A stretch of DNA of 64,000 bases from Desulfuromusa kysingii (GCF_900107645.1 NZ_FNQN01000001.1:393390-457389), one strand, 5' to 3'; shown: positions 1 to 9,236, counted from the first letter of the stretch. Notes: generated by a model not told the origin, from the letters alone. Program-made: numbers and translations.

Positions 1-209
1 CACAACTCGTAGCCATCCATTTTCGGCATCACGATGTCGGACAAGATCAGGTCCGGTTTCTGCTCTCTGACCAGAGTCAGCCCCTCTAACCCGTTTCGCG
101 CCACGTCCACTTGGTAGCCTGCACGAATGAGCCTCCGCCGAATGGTTTCGGCCTGGATGAGACTGTCTTCCACAAGGACAATACGAGTTCCTGTTTGGTT
201 GTTACTCAT
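1..209 (-). CDS. Response regulator receiver domain (partial, runs off left edge)
   Basis: Only the first 69 or so codons are present, because the gene continues past the window start. The visible N-terminus (MSNNQTGTRIVLVEDS) is a CheY-like receiver: acidic pair in VEDS, then the phospho-acceptor aspartate in LILSDIVMPKMDGYEL. It is the last gene seen in the chemosensory operon, starting 6 nt after the cheB stop, and is therefore the likely phosphorylation target of the CheA at 1283-3586. What follows the receiver (stand-alone CheY, GGDEF output as in WspR, or a hybrid kinase) cannot be seen, so the output of the whole system is unknown from this window. The ATG at 209 is the first in frame. 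Confidence 0.9.
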   Translation of the reverse strand, partial: MSNNQTGTRIVLVEDSLIQAETIRRRLIRAGYQVDVARNGLEGLTLVREQKPDLILSDIVMPKMDGYEL

Positions 210-215
210 TGTCTG

Positions 216-1286
216 TCACCTTTTCTTGAAACGTTTGTCATCGGTCAGACGGATAATGGCTTTAGCCATTTCGTCCAACGGAAGAACCTGTTGCACTGCG
301 CCCTGTTCGATCGCCTGTTTCGGCATACCGAAGACAACGCTGCTCTTTTCATCCTGCGCAATAGTGGTGCCGCCTGAGCGGGCGACCTCTAGCATCCCCT
401 CCGCCCCATCGGCCCCCATGCCGGTGAGCAGAACACCAAGGACTCCTCTGCCATAGCGCTGCGCGGCAGACTTCATGGTATTGCTTATAGAGGGGGCGTG
501 CATATCCGTCGGCAGGCCGGGGAACATAACGAATCTGCCGAGATGGTCAAAGCCCAGGTGTTGCCCCTCCTGTGGGAAGTAGACGGATCCGGGTTGTGGC
601 AAGGCACCTTTTTTTGCCAAACTGACTTTCAGGGAGCACGATGTCGAAAGCCACTGCGCCAACCCCTGGATGAAGCCGTCACAAATATGCTGAACACAGA
701 TGATCGGCGCAGGGAAATCGGCAGGAAGCCCGGCGAGAATCTTCTTCAAGGCATTAGGTCCCCCTGTGGAAGCTCCGATGACGATAAGGTTCACCGGCTT
801 TTTTGCCGTTGTCAGTGGTGGAGATGTTGGCAGGGCTGCCAGTTCAGGTCGCGATTTTGGAATGCGACGAAAGACCTTGACCGCGGAGATGATTCTGATC
901 TTGTTGATCAATTTGGCGGCGATGGTCGAAAAATCCTCCTCGGTATTTAATAACGGTTTGTTGATGACATCGAGCGCCCCGGCCTCAAGCAGTTTGAAGA
1001 CATTGAGACTGTCGTCGGCTACTGAAATGCTGACCACCAAGATCGGTCGCGGAAAGCGTGCCATGATCTCACGGGTAAGTTCCAGACCATCCATCTTCGG
1101 CATATGCAGATCGGTACAGATCACCGATGGGGCAAGTTGGGGAATCAGATTCAGAGCCTCAATTCCGTTGTGGGCAATTCCGACGACCTCGATATCAGGT
1201 GCAACGGCAAGGGCCTTATTTATTAAGGTGGTGACAATCAGGGAATCATCGACGAGGAGAACTTTTATGATGGGCTGAGAATTCAC
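216..1286 (-). CDS. cheB: CheB: chemoreceptor glutamate methylesterase / response regulator
   Basis: Removes methyl groups from receptor glutamates (and deamidates glutamines) when phosphorylated, giving adaptation. The 356-residue protein has an N-terminal receiver (D13-D14, phospho-Asp D59 in TDLHMPKMDG, K110) and, after a linker, a CheB esterase domain. The catalytic triad is visible: S173 in GASTGG, H200 in VQHI and the aspartate in LLTGMGADGAEGM near residue 295. Full family length. The start is GTG and overlaps the upstream cheA stop by 4 nt (GTGA), so the two are translationally coupled. It opposes the CheR at 6165-7661. Confidence 0.96.
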   Translation of the reverse strand: MNSQPIIKVLLVDDSLIVTTLINKALAVAPDIEVVGIAHNGIEALNLIPQLAPSVICTDLHMPKMDGLELTREIMARFPRPILVVSISVADDSLNVFKLLEAGALDVINKPLLNTEEDFSTIAAKLINKIRIISAVKVFRRIPKSRPELAALPTSPPLTTAKKPVNLIVIGASTGGPNALKKILAGLPADFPAPIICVQHICDGFIQGLAQWLSTSCSLKVSLAKKGALPQPGSVYFPQEGQHLGFDHLGRFVMFPGLPTDMHAPSISNTMKSAAQRYGRGVLGVLLTGMGADGAEGMLEVARSGGTTIAQDEKSSVVFGMPKQAIEQGAVQQVLPLDEMAKAIIRLTDDKRFKKR

Positions 1287-3586
1287 ACAAGCCTCCTTAG
1301 GGTGTCTAGTAGCACTTTCTGGTCAAAGGTGGGCTTGGTAAGATAGGCGTTAGCACCCACATCCGCGCCTTTTCTCCGATCTTCCTCGGAAGCCAGGGAG
1401 GTGACCAAGATAATTGGCAGCTCGCGATACTTTTTAAGCTGCCGCACTCTGGCGGTCAGGGTCAGTCCATCGATGTTCGGCATCTGCACGTCGGAGACCA
1501 GAGCGTCGACCGGTTGTGCCTTGAGTTTGTCCAAGGCATCCAAACCATCAACAGCAGTGATCACCTGGTACCCGGCTCCCTTGAGAATCCGCTTCATCTG
1601 GGTTCTGGTGATCAGGCTGTCTTCAGCCATGAGGATGGTTTTAGGCTTCGGCGCCTCTTCGGCCTGTGCTTTCTTGGGCACAATCGTCTGATGGCACAGG
1701 GAGTTCAACAACTCCGAAGGGCTGACGATAAGACAAATTTCTCCCGTTTCGAGGAGAGTCGCACCCAAGATATTTCCTGCTTGCTGCAGCAAAGGGTTCT
1801 GTTGTTTCAGTAATACTTCCTGATCCATGAGGAGTTCATCCACGATCAGAGCAAAACGTTCCTCTCCTACGGCACAGGCGATAGCGGGGAGGAGAACGTT
1901 CTCCTCCCCGGGGGCATCGATCTGCGCCTGCTTCGGCACCGAAAAATCGTTGCGCGCAAAATGCATGAGACCGCCGAGTCTGGCGACGGAAACGGCCTCT
2001 CCCTCAAAGAGAATCGATGAACGCCCTTCCATGGTAAAAATTTCACTGCGGTGCACCGGAAAAGTCTTCAGAATTGACTCGGCAGGGATGGCATAAGTTA
2101 GCCCGGAGGCCCGCAGGGTGAGGACCTTGGTCGCGGCAAGGGTCTCCGGTAGCCGCAAGCGCACCATGCAGCCCTGTTGAGGGACCGATTCTACCTCGAC
2201 CTCTCCTTTGAGGCGCTGAACATTGACGCGTACCACCTCAAGGCCGATTCCACGGCCGGAGATGTCAGAGACAAAGGGCGCGGTCGAGAGGGTACTCTCA
2301 AAGATCAGGCTACGCAGTTGCTCGGGCGTCATAGTTGCCAGAACCTCTGGCGGGTGGATCTTTCTCTTGGCGGCCGCGCGGCGAATCGCCTCGACATCAA
2401 GGCCGCGGCCGTCATCCTGCACCTCGACCACCAACTGCGACCCGCTCCGATAGGCCCGCAGCGTAATCGTTCCGACGGGCGGTTTGCCTAGCTGCATCCG
2501 TTCTTCTGGCGGTTCGAGTCCATGATCGAGGGCGTTTCTCATCAGATGCATGAGAGGATCTTTAAGCTCTTCGATAACCCGCTTGTCGGCTGTGGTATCC
2601 CCTCCTTCGACGACCAGTCGTGCCTCTTTGGATTGCTCCCGGGCGAGCTCCTTGACCATGCGTGGAAACACTCGAAACAGAGAAGACAGTGGAAGAAGCC
2701 GCGTAACACGAACGCTCTCCTCCAGCTCTGAAGTTGTGAATTCGAGTTTTGACCGGTCGTCGTACAAGCGGCTTTTCAGCTTCTCCAGCAGGGCGGTAAA
2801 GGATTCGATCTTCTCCTGCGCTTTGGCCGTGGGCGAGGCATTTTTTCTGATCTCCCCAGCCAGTTTGTGCCACTTGTCAAAACCATCCTCCAGGTCGAGA
2901 TGGCGCTGGACGATTCTCTGCTTTATCGCGGTCAGTTCCCTTATCTGGGATATCAGCAGGTCGAGCTTTGAAGTCGCCACCCGAATGTTATCGATCTGAA
3001 AAGGGACGATATTCGCCTGAGCCGAAGGGAAGTCAAATGGCGCGGCTGTTTCGGCTGAATCACCTGTCTCGCGCTGTTGTTCTCTGTTAGCTTGAGCCTG
3101 CATAACAATCAGCTCCGACTCGTCCAGTGATACGGGTGACTCAGGGGGTGGGGGTGGTACGGTGGTGTCCGTCGGTTTCAGCTGCGGAGGTCTGACCTGC
3201 GGCTGTCCAAGAGCCTCCGGCTCGAGCCGGCAAAGCAGATCCGTCACCTTGACATCACAACGAACCCCGGTCAGGGCCTCTTCGACGAGCATTCTGATCG
3301 CCTCCAGGCAATGGTAGAGCTGATCAATGTGAGGGGGCAATAGACGAGTGTTCTGGTTCTTGACTTGGGCGAAGATCTCTTCAAAGCGGTGGGCGAGTGC
3401 TTCGATCTCCGTCAGGCCAAGCATCCGTGCAGCTCCTTTAAGGCTATGTGCCTCGCGGAAGACCTCGTCAGCGGCCTCCTTGTTGCCGGGGTCATTTTCA
3501 AGGATCAGCAGGTCGTCATCGAGCCGTTGCAGATGTTCACTGCTCTCGATCCGGAAAAGTTCACGCATTTCAATGTCTTCAATCAT
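1283..3586 (-). CDS. CheA-type histidine kinase with C-terminal receiver domain (WspE/FrzE-like)
   Basis: Central kinase of the chemosensory operon, 767 residues. Domains in order: HPt at about 1-110 with phospho-histidine H47 in REAHSLKGAARMLG; a proline-rich linker (about 135-160); dimerisation helices; a HATPase domain with N-box LMRNALDHGLEPPEER and G-boxes (DDGRGLD, SGRGIGLEVV); a CheW-like coupling domain; and a C-terminal receiver from about 645 with phospho-Asp in ALVSDVQMPNIDG. I see no clear P2 (CheY/CheB-binding) domain. The CheA-REC fusion is typical of Wsp and Frz systems rather than classical flagellar CheA; the receiver may act as a phosphate sink. Preceded by the MCP gene and followed by cheB with a 4-nt overlap. 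Confidence 0.95.
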   Translation of the reverse strand: MIEDIEMRELFRIESSEHLQRLDDDLLILENDPGNKEAADEVFREAHSLKGAARMLGLTEIEALAHRFEEIFAQVKNQNTRLLPPHIDQLYHCLEAIRMLVEEALTGVRCDVKVTDLLCRLEPEALGQPQVRPPQLKPTDTTVPPPPPESPVSLDESELIVMQAQANREQQRETGDSAETAAPFDFPSAQANIVPFQIDNIRVATSKLDLLISQIRELTAIKQRIVQRHLDLEDGFDKWHKLAGEIRKNASPTAKAQEKIESFTALLEKLKSRLYDDRSKLEFTTSELEESVRVTRLLPLSSLFRVFPRMVKELAREQSKEARLVVEGGDTTADKRVIEELKDPLMHLMRNALDHGLEPPEERMQLGKPPVGTITLRAYRSGSQLVVEVQDDGRGLDVEAIRRAAAKRKIHPPEVLATMTPEQLRSLIFESTLSTAPFVSDISGRGIGLEVVRVNVQRLKGEVEVESVPQQGCMVRLRLPETLAATKVLTLRASGLTYAIPAESILKTFPVHRSEIFTMEGRSSILFEGEAVSVARLGGLMHFARNDFSVPKQAQIDAPGEENVLLPAIACAVGEERFALIVDELLMDQEVLLKQQNPLLQQAGNILGATLLETGEICLIVSPSELLNSLCHQTIVPKKAQAEEAPKPKTILMAEDSLITRTQMKRILKGAGYQVITAVDGLDALDKLKAQPVDALVSDVQMPNIDGLTLTARVRQLKKYRELPIILVTSLASEEDRRKGADVGANAYLTKPTFDQKVLLDTLRRLV

Positions 3587-3606
3587 CCTCAGTCCCTGAT
3601 TGCAGA

Positions 3607-5058
3607 TTACAGCATCTGCTTGAGCTTATCGGTAGTCTCGTTCAGACTCAGGATGCCGACCTTGGTCTGCGAGATCCCCGCCGCGGTTTCATTGGCACCA
3701 TCTTTGATGCTATTGGAGGCCTCAAGGACCTGGCCGAAGGCAACCGACTGTTGTTTGAGATTCAGCAACACTTGCTGCGAGCTGTTATTGATCAGATCGG
3801 AGGTTTCGGAGAGGGTTTCGAACAGCTCCTCGACCGTCTGCACGATGGTGGAGACATTTTCGATGCTCTTGGTTCCTTCCTCGGTTCTCATGATGGTCGT
3901 ATCGGTCGCTTTTTGGATTGCCGAGACGATGCCGGAGACCTGTTCCACTGATTTCTTGCTCTCCGCAGCAAGCTTACGCACCTCGGTTGCTACCACCGCA
4001 AACCCCTTGCCGTGCTCCCCAGCACGAACTGCTTCTACCGCGGCATTGAGGGCCAGCATGTTGATTTGTACCGCCAGGTCTTTGACCAGTTCGGCGATGC
4101 TACCGATCTGTCCGGTCTGTTCGCCCAGTTCGAGGATTTGTTCGGCCACCGCGGTGACCTTGGTGCTGAGCTCGTCCATTGCGGCCATGGCCTTTCGCAC
4201 CGCGACTCTCCCATCTTCGGTCAGCATCGTCCCTTTGCCGGCCAGCTCCGAGGCGGAGGTTGCCTGTTCGGTGGTCTGTCGGGATGAGACGGCCAGTTCC
4301 TCCATGGTGCTGGCTGTTTCTGCGACCATGGCCGACTGCTGGCTGGCTGTCCGCTCATGTTGAACCACCGTTGCGGCTATTTCCGCCGAGGTCGAAGAGG
4401 CGGTGTTGGCTGCTTCGGTGATTGAACTGCTGATCCGGGAGGCGACCCAGGAGCCGATCGCGAGAGCCAGAACGACGGTCAGCAACACTCCGGCAAAGAT
4501 GGAGGTTATCAGTAAAGACGTGGCGCGCTTGATTTCGCTCTTGCTGCGTTGCAGAGACGCCTTCTCGTGGGACTGGTATTCAGTAATGAGGTCGTCAATC
4601 TGTAAAGAGAGGTTGAGCCCGCCATCGGAGGCAAAGCGGATGACCGCCTCATCCTTATTCCCCTCGTCGACGAGGGAAATCATTTGGTGGTTCGTTTCAA
4701 CGGACTTATCCACCAAGTTGAGTATCTTTTGCAGCCGTTCCTTTTGCACCCGGTCGTCGATGCGCCCCACGAGCTGTTGGGATAACTTCCGATAGTGTTT
4801 CTCATTTAGTTCGACGAGCTTGATAAAGTTGTTATCTTGTTGCAACAGGTAGCCACGAGTAGAGCGTGACATGCTGCTAATATCATACTCAAGCTGAAGA
4901 ATTTCGATCATATTCTGGTAGGATTTATCGACCATGACTTCATTTCTGGCCACCGACTGTGCGCAGATATAGACAACGCTAAAAGCGACAATCGCCAGCA
5001 GCAGGGGGATAGTGTAGCCGAGCAGGATACTCTGTTTCAGCCTGAGATTTTTGAACAT
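3607..5058 (-). CDS. Methyl-accepting chemotaxis protein (chemoreceptor)
   Basis: Membrane receptor of the operon, 483 residues from the ATG at 5058. That start is chosen over a longer frame (to 5085) because GAGGAG sits just upstream and the protein then begins directly with the first membrane helix ([20 protein letters not shown]). A periplasmic helical region of about 150 residues follows, resembling four-helix-bundle sensors, then a second membrane helix (about 187-209). The cytoplasmic part holds the conserved hairpin tip ([19 protein letters not shown], then [13 protein letters not shown]). I see no HAMP domain: the receptor coiled coil starts almost directly after the second helix. There is also no C-terminal NWETF-like pentapeptide. 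The ligand is unknown. Confidence 0.93.
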   Translation of the reverse strand: MFKNLRLKQSILLGYTIPLLLAIVAFSVVYICAQSVARNEVMVDKSYQNMIEILQLEYDISSMSRSTRGYLLQQDNNFIKLVELNEKHYRKLSQQLVGRIDDRVQKERLQKILNLVDKSVETNHQMISLVDEGNKDEAVIRFASDGGLNLSLQIDDLITEYQSHEKASLQRSKSEIKRATSLLITSIFAGVLLTVVLALAIGSWVASRISSSITEAANTASSTSAEIAATVVQHERTASQQSAMVAETASTMEELAVSSRQTTEQATSASELAGKGTMLTEDGRVAVRKAMAAMDELSTKVTAVAEQILELGEQTGQIGSIAELVKDLAVQINMLALNAAVEAVRAGEHGKGFAVVATEVRKLAAESKKSVEQVSGIVSAIQKATDTTIMRTEEGTKSIENVSTIVQTVEELFETLSETSDLINNSSQQVLLNLKQQSVAFGQVLEASNSIKDGANETAAGISQTKVGILSLNETTDKLKQML

Positions 5059-5137
5059 GGAGGTCTCCTCTTTAAAGTTGTGCAATATGCAGGTACAGAA
5101 TTCAAGATGCTGATTATGACGGACGATGCTGCGCCCA

Positions 5138-6172
5138 TTATTGTTTTGCTCCCGCCATCAGGCTCAGCTTCTCAAGGATGGGAGGCAATGCCAGAATCGT
5201 CACCGGCCGGTCATCGCAGACAGCGCTTCCCAGGGCATATGTCTCTACCTCTGAGGCAACAGATGCGGGTAACGGAGAGATTTCGGCGGGGGGCAGAGAG
5301 ACGATGTCGTGGATCATATCGATGGCTAACCCGACCGTGAGATGATCGTCGCTGGGCACAATAACTTTGGCCTCATGGGTGAAAGCCCCAGTCGGCATCG
5401 ACAACAACTCCCTGATGTCGATGATGGGCAAAAGGCTGCCCCTGTGGTTCATGATGCCCACCAGATGTTCAGGACAGTTGGGCAGGGGCGTGAGGTTTCC
5501 TATGGAAGTGAACTCACGGACCGCAGCGAGATCGATGCCGAAATATTCTCCGCCCAACGAGACAACGGCCAGCTGGCATGCATCGCGGGCCTCTTCTGCT
5601 TGACTTTTACCGATTAAGCCGAGGGCGCGGGAATGAAACACCGCTCTTTCTTCAGGGGTCAGTTCGGCCAGAGGCAGGAAGTCAGATTCTGGGGACTCCT
5701 CTTCAGAGGCAGACTCAGCGACCAGAATCTCGGCATAGTCGCCCGACACTAGCAAGCGGTTGTGATCAAGAAGCATTACGATCTCATCCCCGACCCGAGC
5801 TTCGCCTCTGATGAAGATGGGGGCATCTCCCTCCTTGCCGGGAAACAGGACCGGGTCGATATCTTCAGGGTCCAGGGCAATGACGTCATGCACATCGTTC
5901 ACCACGATGCCAGTCATCTGTGCGTCGACTTCGATCACCAGAAGGCCATCGGTGAGCCGGTACTTCGCTGGAGGAAGACCGAGGCGCACGCTGAAATCGA
6001 CGACCGGGATGACCCGGCCCCGCAGATTGATGACCCCAGCGATATAAGTGGGGGCTTCTTCGACCCGGGTGATTTCGGGAAGTCGTACGACCTCCCAGAC
6101 CGCTGTTGCATCGATGGCGAACCGGGACCCGTGGAGGTCGAAAACAAAAACGTGTAGTTGTCCCTTATCCAT
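5138..6172 (-). CDS. Coupling protein with two tandem CheW domains
   Basis: The 344-residue protein carries two CheW folds. The first (about 5-150) has [16 protein letters not shown] and [15 protein letters not shown]. The second (about 195-340) has [15 protein letters not shown] and [15 protein letters not shown]. They are joined by an acidic linker ([13 protein letters not shown]). CheW links receptor to CheA in the signalling array; one tandem protein here replaces the two separate CheW proteins of Wsp systems (WspB and WspD). The start at 6172 lies inside the end of cheR (8-nt overlap) with AGGAACGG as ribosome site. The MCP follows after 79 nt. Confidence 0.94.
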   Translation of the reverse strand: MDKGQLHVFVFDLHGSRFAIDATAVWEVVRLPEITRVEEAPTYIAGVINLRGRVIPVVDFSVRLGLPPAKYRLTDGLLVIEVDAQMTGIVVNDVHDVIALDPEDIDPVLFPGKEGDAPIFIRGEARVGDEIVMLLDHNRLLVSGDYAEILVAESASEEESPESDFLPLAELTPEERAVFHSRALGLIGKSQAEEARDACQLAVVSLGGEYFGIDLAAVREFTSIGNLTPLPNCPEHLVGIMNHRGSLLPIIDIRELLSMPTGAFTHEAKVIVPSDDHLTVGLAIDMIHDIVSLPPAEISPLPASVASEVETYALGSAVCDDRPVTILALPPILEKLSLMAGAKQ

Positions 6173-7661
6173 AAATTCCGTTCCTGGAGGTTAGTTGTTG
6201 CTCAAGGTCTGAAAGTAAGATTTTTGCGTGTTGAAGTAGTTCTCCCGCGGTCATGTCGAGATATGGGGGCATGGGAGATTCTGGAGGCAGCCCTGAGAGG
6301 ATTTCACCAGCGGCAGCCAACATTTTTTGCGCGAGTTTTGTGTCTTGCTCTGTGGCACAAAGGGTGCCGAGTTCAAGATACGCAGCCACATAAGCTGGCT
6401 CCAGATAGATTACTTTTTTCAACAGATTTTTCGCCTCGCTATTGTCCCCGGTTGCCTCGCAAATCTGAGCGCAGAGGAACAGAGGTTCAGGTGCCATGGG
6501 AGCAAGCTCGATGGCTTGCTCGCAACTGCGCAGGGCAGGGGCATACGCTCCCCGGTCCGCATAAGCCTGGGCCGACGTGAGATGGGCCCGGTACTGATCG
6601 GTACCTTCAGTCGCTTCGGGTCTCGCCAGCGACTGGCGCATCGAGGACTGATTCCCTGCCCGACCTGTAGCCGGAGGAATGTTGTTGGAATCCGTGCGAT
6701 AGTTGTCGCTGTTTTTTTTGCCGGTGACGGTTTTCTCGGACCGGGCCTCAGCGTGGGTGGCAGGTCTAAGGAGAGATCTGAGGGGCGCTTTTTTTTGCGC
6801 AGCCGCGGCAGCAACCATGCGTGCGCCGGGGGAGATCTTCTGAAAAATGATCTGATCGTTGATTGTTTTTACCGACAGTCCTACTAAGGCCCTAGGGGAG
6901 AGTTCGCAGTGGCCTGTCAGCAAATAGCCGTCATCGTTAAGCGTGTCGCCAAACCGCTCGACAACCTGATTGACGGTTTTCTCCTCAAAATAGATAAAAA
7001 CGTTCCGGCAGAGGATAAGATCCATGTGATGCAAGCCTGAAGAGTTATCTGGGAAAAGCTCACCGACAAGATTATGGCGGCGGAAACTGACCATGTCGCG
7101 AATCTTCTCAGACAGCGTCCAAGACTCCTTTTTTTGCACAAAGTGGCGCTGCTGCTGGGCGGCGTCCACCATCCGGAACGACCATCGGGAGAACACCCCT
7201 GTGGCCGCCTTTTCGAGCGCTTCGCCATTGAGATCAGTGCCGAGGATAAGCAGATCCCATCGGTCCGCATCTGGCAACAGTTCGCTGAGTAACATGGCGA
7301 TGGAATAAGGCTCCTCACCTGAAGAGCAGCCGGCACTCCAGATGCGCAGACGCCGTTGCGCACGCCGGCGGTTGATGAGTTCCGGAAGGATGTGGTCGCG
7401 AAGGAGTTCGAATTGTGCTCGAATCCGGAAGAAGTACGATTCACCGATAGTCAACAGAGGGGCAAGTTTCTCCCATTCCAGACGACTTGCTGCCGTCGTA
7501 CCGGCCAGCAGCCGGAAATAGTCCTCTTCGGTCGAAACGCAGCTGGAACGGATCCGCGCGAGGATCTTAGAGCTAAAGACCTCGGGATTCCCTTGGTCAA
7601 GGCACAGCCCGGTGCGTTCCCTGACCAAGTCTACAAAATTCTTAAACAGCTGCTCTTCCAT
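6165..7661 (-). CDS. CheR methyltransferase with C-terminal TPR domain (WspC-like)
   Basis: Transfers methyl groups from S-adenosylmethionine to receptor glutamates. The 498-residue protein has an N-terminal helical CheR domain, then the SAM-binding Rossmann domain (RIWSAGCSSGEEPYSIAML; LGTDLNGEALEKA; catalytic-region DLILCRNVFIYF). A charged, low-complexity linker (about 280-355) leads to tetratricopeptide repeats (about 355-450). TPR-fused CheR proteins occur in Wsp and Frz pathways, where the repeats bind partners; this fits a receptor without a C-terminal CheR-tether pentapeptide. It is the first gene of the operon, with AAGGA shortly before the ATG at 7661. Confidence 0.94.
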   Translation of the reverse strand: MEEQLFKNFVDLVRERTGLCLDQGNPEVFSSKILARIRSSCVSTEEDYFRLLAGTTAASRLEWEKLAPLLTIGESYFFRIRAQFELLRDHILPELINRRRAQRRLRIWSAGCSSGEEPYSIAMLLSELLPDADRWDLLILGTDLNGEALEKAATGVFSRWSFRMVDAAQQQRHFVQKKESWTLSEKIRDMVSFRRHNLVGELFPDNSSGLHHMDLILCRNVFIYFEEKTVNQVVERFGDTLNDDGYLLTGHCELSPRALVGLSVKTINDQIIFQKISPGARMVAAAAAQKKAPLRSLLRPATHAEARSEKTVTGKKNSDNYRTDSNNIPPATGRAGNQSSMRQSLARPEATEGTDQYRAHLTSAQAYADRGAYAPALRSCEQAIELAPMAPEPLFLCAQICEATGDNSEAKNLLKKVIYLEPAYVAAYLELGTLCATEQDTKLAQKMLAAAGEILSGLPPESPMPPYLDMTAGELLQHAKILLSDLEQQLTSRNGIYG

Positions 7662-7738
7662 AATCCTTCCGAGAATCTATTGGTTTCTTAAAACCACAAA
7701 AGCAACAAAAAAGCATTTCGAGATCGTCATGAGCTTTC

Positions 7739-7777
7739 GTCTTTTACATCCCCTTGAGAAGGAGAAATGTAAAAGAC
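7739..7777. promoter_or_regulatory. 11-bp inverted repeat upstream of the chemosensory operon
   Basis: Arms GTCTTTTACAT (7739-7749) and ATGTAAAAGAC (7767-7777) are perfect complements around a 17-nt spacer that itself contains CCTT/AAGG. It lies 78 bp upstream of the cheR start. With no T-run after it, an operator or an mRNA leader hairpin is more likely than a terminator. Confidence 0.5.
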
Positions 7778-8205
7778 TGAACATGAACAAGCTATTCGGT
7801 CTAGATAACTACATTTAGAAATATTTTGGGGAGAGAGGGTCAATGAGGGAACAATGTGATTTACCCCCTTCCTCACATGCAGCTTCATTATATTCCAATA
7901 ATAAACAATTGTAAATTTATTTCAGTGTAAAATATATTTACGCAGGTTTTTAACTTCTCTTTCCGGTTGTATTTCAATAGCTTAAATGATGTTTCCATTG
8001 GGCAAATTGTATCAAATCTCTGGAGATTTGTGCTTTGACTCACTCAGATACATGAGAAGAAAGGAACACATAATCCATCTGACCAACACATTCGAAATAA
8101 AATAGAGAAAGTGTTGACCCTTTTGTTTTGTTAGTTGTGGTGTTGCTAACTATCTTGATTGGCAACGGAATATTATTTTGGACCAAGAGAATTTCGTTAT
8201 TGAAT

Positions 8206-8256
8206 TGGCGGGAGAAGGATTGCGGCTTTTATTTTGATTTGTTCCCGCCATTTTTT
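8206..8256 (+). terminator. Hairpin with T-run in a gene-free region (possible small-RNA end)
   Basis: TGGCGGGA (8206-8213) pairs with TCCCGCCA (8243-8250) and is followed directly by TTTTTT. The 29-nt loop is long for an intrinsic terminator. No plus-strand gene precedes it, so if it terminates anything it would be an unannotated transcript. Confidence 0.3.
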
Positions 8257-8447
8257 CTCCCATGCAAACTTTGGGTCTGTGCTAAAATTAGCTCCGTTGC
8301 CTATCTTTTCTCCTTGGAGAATCTGATCTGGAGATAAATAAAAATTATCATTTATTGCGAAACGGTTGCTGCTAAAAGGTTAATATGGCTCTGTTTTTAT
8401 CCCATCAAATAAGAATAAACAGCGGTTAAGTAGTCGCGTTAGCTTTC

Positions 8448-8510
8448 TTGCTCAGAAGGCTTCCTGAGCGATTACCCCTGATGAGCCCAAGCTGATCTGC
8501 TGTGTGGCTC
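8448..8510 (+). promoter_or_regulatory. Structured leader before the DUF1847 gene
   Basis: Two hairpins can be drawn in the 100 bases before the ATG at 8547. The first is GCTCAG (8450-8455) with CTGAGC (8464-8469), extended by a G-U and a T-A pair. The second is GAGCC (8483-8487) with GGCTC (8506-8510), containing an inner AGC/GCT. I do not recognise a known riboswitch class. Confidence 0.35.
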
Positions 8511-8546
8511 GAACTCAATAATTTTGTAGAAAAGGAATGTCTAGCT

Positions 8547-9236
8547 ATGGCAAAAAAAACACCACTACCTACCTGTGCCGTCTGTCCGGTTAATGTCCCC
8601 GAGCGAATTTGTCGCACGGAAAAGGGCAAAGCTCCGAGTAACTGTCCATCGACTCGGTCCATCGATATTGTAAAAGAAACACTGGAAATCCTCAAAGATC
8701 CCGAAGTGATGGAAGCTGTGCGTCAGGCATCAATCCAGGAAGGTGAGGGATATGGGGACAAAGATAAGGGGTATGCTCATATCCGCGCAATCAAGCCCCG
8801 TATTCAGGAAACGGTTGAATTTGCCAAGAAGATGAAATTTAAGCGCATCTGTTTGATCTTTTGCATTGGTATGCGCAAGGAAGCGCAGATTATCCATGAA
8901 ATTTTCACGGTCAATGGCTTTGAGACTATTTCAGTCATGTGCAAGGCGGGGGCCGTTTCTAAGGAAGAAATTGGTTTGTTGCGAGAACAACAGATTGATC
9001 CTGGCAGCTTTGAAACCATGTGCAATCCGATTCTTCAAGCCTTGACAGCAAATTACCATCAATCCGATTTGAATGTTATTTTTGGGCTCTGCGTGGGTCA
9101 TGATGCTCTGTTTTTGAAGTACGCCAAGGCTTATAATACCGTACTAGCTTCGAAGGATCGGCTCTTGGGACATAACCCTTTGGCCGCAATCTATCAGTAT
9201 GATGGTTACTATCGTTATTTGAAAACCCCGCTGTAA
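8547..9236 (+). CDS. DUF1847 family putative metal-binding protein
   Basis: A 229-residue soluble protein of unknown function. It is recognised as DUF1847 by the N-terminal cysteine cluster (CAVCPVNVPERIC, then a Cys in APSNCPS) and the conserved C-terminal blocks (ETMCNPILQA, GLCVGHDALF, KDRLLGHNPLAAIY). The many conserved Cys and His residues suggest metal or Fe-S binding, but no activity is known to me. The ATG at 8547 is chosen because AAGGAAT lies 9 nt upstream and the family N-terminus begins there; the frame extends further upstream without a better start. Monocistronic, with a long possibly structured leader. Confidence 0.85.
   Translation: MAKKTPLPTCAVCPVNVPERICRTEKGKAPSNCPSTRSIDIVKETLEILKDPEVMEAVRQASIQEGEGYGDKDKGYAHIRAIKPRIQETVEFAKKMKFKRICLIFCIGMRKEAQIIHEIFTVNGFETISVMCKAGAVSKEEIGLLREQQIDPGSFETMCNPILQALTANYHQSDLNVIFGLCVGHDALFLKYAKAYNTVLASKDRLLGHNPLAAIYQYDGYYRYLKTPL

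Larger units (their letters stand above)
7662..8546. other. 885-bp AT-rich gap between the divergent cheR and DUF1847 genes
   Basis: No convincing gene. The weak open frames here (for example TTG-started 8128-8337, 69 codons, hydrophobic start then Cys- and Phe-rich tail) lack ribosome sites and recognisable features. What it does hold: an inverted repeat close to cheR (7739-7777), a hairpin followed by six T (8206-8256), and a structured leader just before the DUF1847 gene (8448-8510). A gap this long is unusual in a window where most intergenic regions are below 200 bp, so an unannotated small RNA or long leaders are possible. Confidence 0.6.

Noticed and set aside
3365-4363. Long plus-strand open frame opposite cheA and the MCP gene
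   Set aside because: It is antisense to two well-supported genes, has no ribosome site or domain, and its composition is that of a mirror frame.
8204-8222. Sigma54-like GG...GC spacing (CGGGAGAAGGATTGC)
   Set aside because: Only the invariant dinucleotides fit; the rest deviates from TGGCAC-N5-TTGC, and it overlaps the hairpin better explained as structure.
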